Source: Pseudomonadota bacterium (GTDB taxonomy: Bacteria > Pseudomonadota > Alphaproteobacteria > Rhizobiales > Beijerinckiaceae). Taken from it: a stretch of DNA of 7,969 nt. How positions within the stretch are numbered: the stretch's first letter is position 1; every line of letters begins with the position of its first letter. Location of the stretch: assembly GCA_023423995.1 (NCBI GenBank), contig JAFAEL010000182.1:1-7969 (forward strand), written 5' to 3'. A program made the translations under genes and the position numbers. Below, piece by piece: positions 6,739-7,969 of this stretch. The notes beneath the pieces are model-generated. The model worked only from the letters and a program-made list of their open reading frames with translations. It did not search any database and was not told the DNA's origin.

Positions 6739-7036
6739 GGCCAGCCCGCCTCGGAACGCCCTTCGACGATGGCGATGCCGGGATAGTTCGGCCGCGACGT
6801 CGCCCGCGTCGGACGAGTTCACCACGAACTCGCCCTGAAGCGGCGGTTACGCGTCGGGTTGAACCGTCTCTGGGCAATGACGGGCCGCGGCGCTCACGCG
6901 ACGCGGAGTGTCGCACGCCGTGGAACACCCGCAGAGTGGGCGGGGAGGGCGGCGGCTGTTCAGGCCCGGGCCACCGGCGACTTGGCTCCACCCAAAGGAG
7001 CGGGCGAAGCCGGGCACGGGCGGTGATGCCCCCCGG
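6739..7036. other. Convergent intergenic region between autotransporter and IalB-family gene
   Basis: These 298 bases contain no convincing gene. Reading frames crossing them are Arg/Pro-rich extensions of frames antisense or out of phase to the neighbours. Structure seen: a perfect 10-bp palindrome at 6794-6803, the hairpin at 6811-6835, a small 5-bp stem (6898-6902 with 6910-6914), the palindrome GGCCCGGGCC at 6963-6972, and a 5-bp stem (6985-6989 with 6997-7001). The last lies just beyond the stop of the leftward gene. None has a T-run. Confidence 0.6.
6811..6835. terminator. Hairpin downstream of the autotransporter, possible terminator
   Basis: CGAGTTC (6814-6820) and GAACTCG (6826-6832) form a perfect 7-bp stem around a 5-base loop. 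Two further G-C pairs extend it past one A/C mismatch. It starts 72 bases after the TGA. No T-tract follows on either strand, so intrinsic termination is doubtful. It could instead be a 3'-end stabilising stem or chance. Confidence 0.3.
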
Positions 7037-7639
7037 TCAGCGAACCGCGGCCGCGGCCTTGTCGAATCCCTTGAAGGGCAGGGTGAATTTCACGCCCTGG
7101 CCGGCATTGCTGTACATTGTCGCCTCCACGGTCTCCGTGGCCGAGGCATCGCGGATGAAGGCGTCGTCCAGCTCGAGCGTCGCCTCGCAGCGGCTCGGAT
7201 CGCAATTGACATAGGTCGCCTTGCGCGGCGCGCCGCGCGCAAGCTTCACCTCTACGCCCGGCGCGAGCGTCACGCCCGTGGGTGTCTGGAGCACGCTGAC
7301 CAGCTTGCCCTCGTTGCTCTTTCCCAACACCCAGACGAACAGGACCTGGCTGTTCTGCTGCTGGACGACCTGGAGCACGGCCGAGCAGTTCCGCCGCTTG
7401 TCGGCGAACTCCCGGCAAGTCACGGTCCAGTTGTCGTACGGGACGATCTCCGTGCGGACCGGCTGCGGCTGTGCCGGTGCGGCCGGCGGCTGCTGCGGCG
7501 CACTCTGGGGAGCGGCTGCGGGAGGACGCGGCTGGGGCTGAGGGCTCCCCGAACCCGGCCGGGATTGCTGCGCTGAGGCTGCGCCCGCGACAAGCGCCAG
7601 ACAAAGGACGGAGACCGTCAGCCGGACCGAAGATCGCAT
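7037..7639 (-). CDS. IalB-family (invasion associated locus B) periplasmic protein
   Basis: This 200-residue protein starts at the ATG at 7639-7637 and ends at the TGA at 7039-7037. Residues 1-23 form a Sec signal peptide (MRSSVRL, hydrophobic core, then ASA before QQ). The open frame extends 106 codons upstream, but that part is Arg/Pro-rich and would bury the signal, so the internal ATG is preferred. No strong Shine-Dalgarno is visible. Residues 26-60 are a Pro/Gln/Ala linker. The mature domain has NWTVTC (Cys75), RNCSAVLQVVQQ (Cys85), VFVWVLG-like strands, GVEVKLARG, then VNCDPSRCEA (Cys146, Cys151) and LPFKGFDKA near the end. This order matches the IalB family; disulfide pairing is inferred. 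Bartonella IalB is linked to erythrocyte invasion, but homologues are widespread in free-living Hyphomicrobiales and their role is unclear. It faces the autotransporter tail to tail. Confidence 0.9.
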   Translation of the reverse strand: MRSSVRLTVSVLCLALVAGAASAQQSRPGSGSPQPQPRPPAAAPQSAPQQPPAAPAQPQPVRTEIVPYDNWTVTCREFADKRRNCSAVLQVVQQQNSQVLFVWVLGKSNEGKLVSVLQTPTGVTLAPGVEVKLARGAPRKATYVNCDPSRCEATLELDDAFIRDASATETVEATMYSNAGQGVKFTLPFKGFDKAAAAVR

Positions 7640-7731
7640 GGAATATAACCGTACGCCACGGAGGTCGCGGCCGAGAGCTGACCCGCTTACCGCACTGAAG
7701 AGCCAACGTTCAACCGCGCGCGGGCTTTTGC

Positions 7732-7737
7732 TATAAG
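7732..7737 (+). promoter_or_regulatory. Candidate -10 box for a rightward promoter
   Basis: TATAAG stands out in GC-rich sequence. A weak -35-like TTCAAC lies at 7709-7714 with a 17-bp spacer. If real, transcription would start near 7744 and run toward the candidate CDS at 7812. On the other strand the same patch reads CTTATAG and could instead serve the IalB-family gene. The match to TTGACA is poor (three of six), so this is tentative. Confidence 0.22.
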
Positions 7738-7811
7738 GCTCGAAGCGAGCTCGTCCTGTCGTCATGTGATCCAGCACCGTGCGGGACGGACGCTCGGCCG
7801 GACAGCCTGGG

Positions 7812-7969
7812 ATGTCGATGCCGTACGACAAGGCGCCACGCGGCCCGCACGTCCATCCAGCATCCGGTGCGACCGGCCGGGTCCGGCCGCACGAGCTCGG
7901 CAGGCGGCGGCCGGGTCGGTCGAGCGCACGACGGCGTTCCGGGTTGCTCGGGCCCATCCTGTTCGTGGT
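7812..7969 (+). CDS. Possible start of a rightward gene, 3'-partial, product unrecognised
   Basis: An ATG at 7812 (with another at 7818) opens a frame that continues without stop for 52 codons to the window edge. The product begins MSMPYDKAPRGPHVHPASG, has an Arg-rich stretch (RRRPGRSSARRRSG) and ends in the hydrophobic LLGPILFV. An Arg-rich cytoplasmic tail leading into a first membrane segment or late signal anchor would look like this. Against it: no clear ribosome-binding site, and Arg/Pro-rich open frames arise by chance at this GC content. A GTG at 7779 in the same frame is an alternative start. No family was recognised. Confidence 0.3.
   Translation, partial: MSMPYDKAPRGPHVHPASGATGRVRPHELGRRRPGRSSARRRSGLLGPILFV

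Larger units (their letters stand above)
7640..7969. other. Upstream/intergenic region right of the IalB-family gene
   Basis: These 330 bases lie upstream of the leftward gene and run to the window edge. Bases 7640-7811 hold no convincing gene. They contain an AT-richer patch at 7726-7737 in otherwise very GC-rich DNA. From 7812 a rightward frame stays open to the edge (listed separately). The leftward frame through here, in phase with the IalB-family gene, looks non-coding (Arg/Pro-rich). Confidence 0.5.

Noticed and set aside
6710..6991. Small - strand frame (93 codons) in the convergent gap
   Set aside because: It overlaps the barrel end, is Arg/Pro-rich and has no recognisable motif; chance open frames of this size are common at this GC content.
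6024..7214. A 396-codon + strand frame running from the barrel region into the IalB-family gene
   Set aside because: It is out of phase with the barrel and antisense to the IalB-family gene, is Arg-rich, and has no signal or motif. Both overlapped genes are well supported.
6908..7576. A 222-codon + strand frame opposite the IalB-family gene
   Set aside because: It is an antisense shadow of a gene with a clear signal peptide and a conserved four-Cys domain; its own product is Arg/Leu-rich without recognisable features.
7642..7647. TATATT on the - strand as a -10 box for the IalB-family gene
   Set aside because: It lies only 2 bases before the ATG, so transcription would start inside the coding sequence.
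7640..7957. N-terminal extension of the IalB-family protein by 106 codons to an upstream ATG
   Set aside because: The extension is Arg/Pro-rich and would place the signal peptide (MRSSVRL to ASA) inside the protein. The internal ATG at 7639 gives a standard secreted protein.

Overview
No previously undescribed system could be supported in this window. It holds the 3' part of one very large autotransporter (type Va secreted/surface protein) gene, which fills about 85% of the sequence. A small gene for an IalB-family periplasmic protein runs convergently to it. At the right edge there is a short, poorly defined stretch that may contain the start of a rightward gene. GC content and GC at third codon positions are high. 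The barrel and pre-barrel style, together with an IalB-family neighbour, suggest an alphaproteobacterium of the Hyphomicrobiales (Methylobacterium/Bradyrhizobium-like). That placement is inferred from protein style, not from a marker gene.

Layout of the autotransporter (bases 1-6738, + strand, open at the left edge, 2245 codons visible):
- The passenger begins with three 28-residue PATR-type beta-strand repeats (bases 91-717), followed by a degenerate Asn/Gly/Thr-rich beta-helix stretch.
- A long module A with the fourth PATR (1306-1584) comes next.
- A tandem array follows with a period of exactly 450 bp: two full copies and a partial third (1651 to about 2653).
- Module B is a diverged copy of module A carrying the fifth PATR (2875-3165), followed by a GNSPG-type segment (3223-3360) and a Pro-containing hinge.
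- A Trp-rich module (3631-3900) and the sixth PATR (4000-4083) follow, then about ten short 17-22-residue repeats (4111-4671).
- A pertactin-like pre-barrel/autochaperone region (5239-5592), a linker with the only two cysteines, and the C-terminal outer-membrane beta-barrel (about 5869-6735, ending in Phe) complete the protein.

The 298-bp gap 6739-7036 has a hairpin that may act in termination but no convincing gene. On the - strand, 7037-7639 encodes a 200-residue IalB-family protein with a signal peptide, a Pro/Gln-rich linker and four cysteines in the mature domain. The two genes face each other tail to tail, so they are separate transcription units. Both products act in the envelope (outer membrane/surface and periplasm), but nothing here shows that they work together. 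Bases 7640-7969 hold the ialB-family upstream region, a candidate rightward promoter and a weak candidate rightward CDS open at the right edge.

The most noteworthy observations are the 450-bp in-frame tandem array with mosaic copies, the flanking module A/B duplication, and the lysine pattern: the visible passenger has only six lysines, each at the same position of one of the six PATR repeats.
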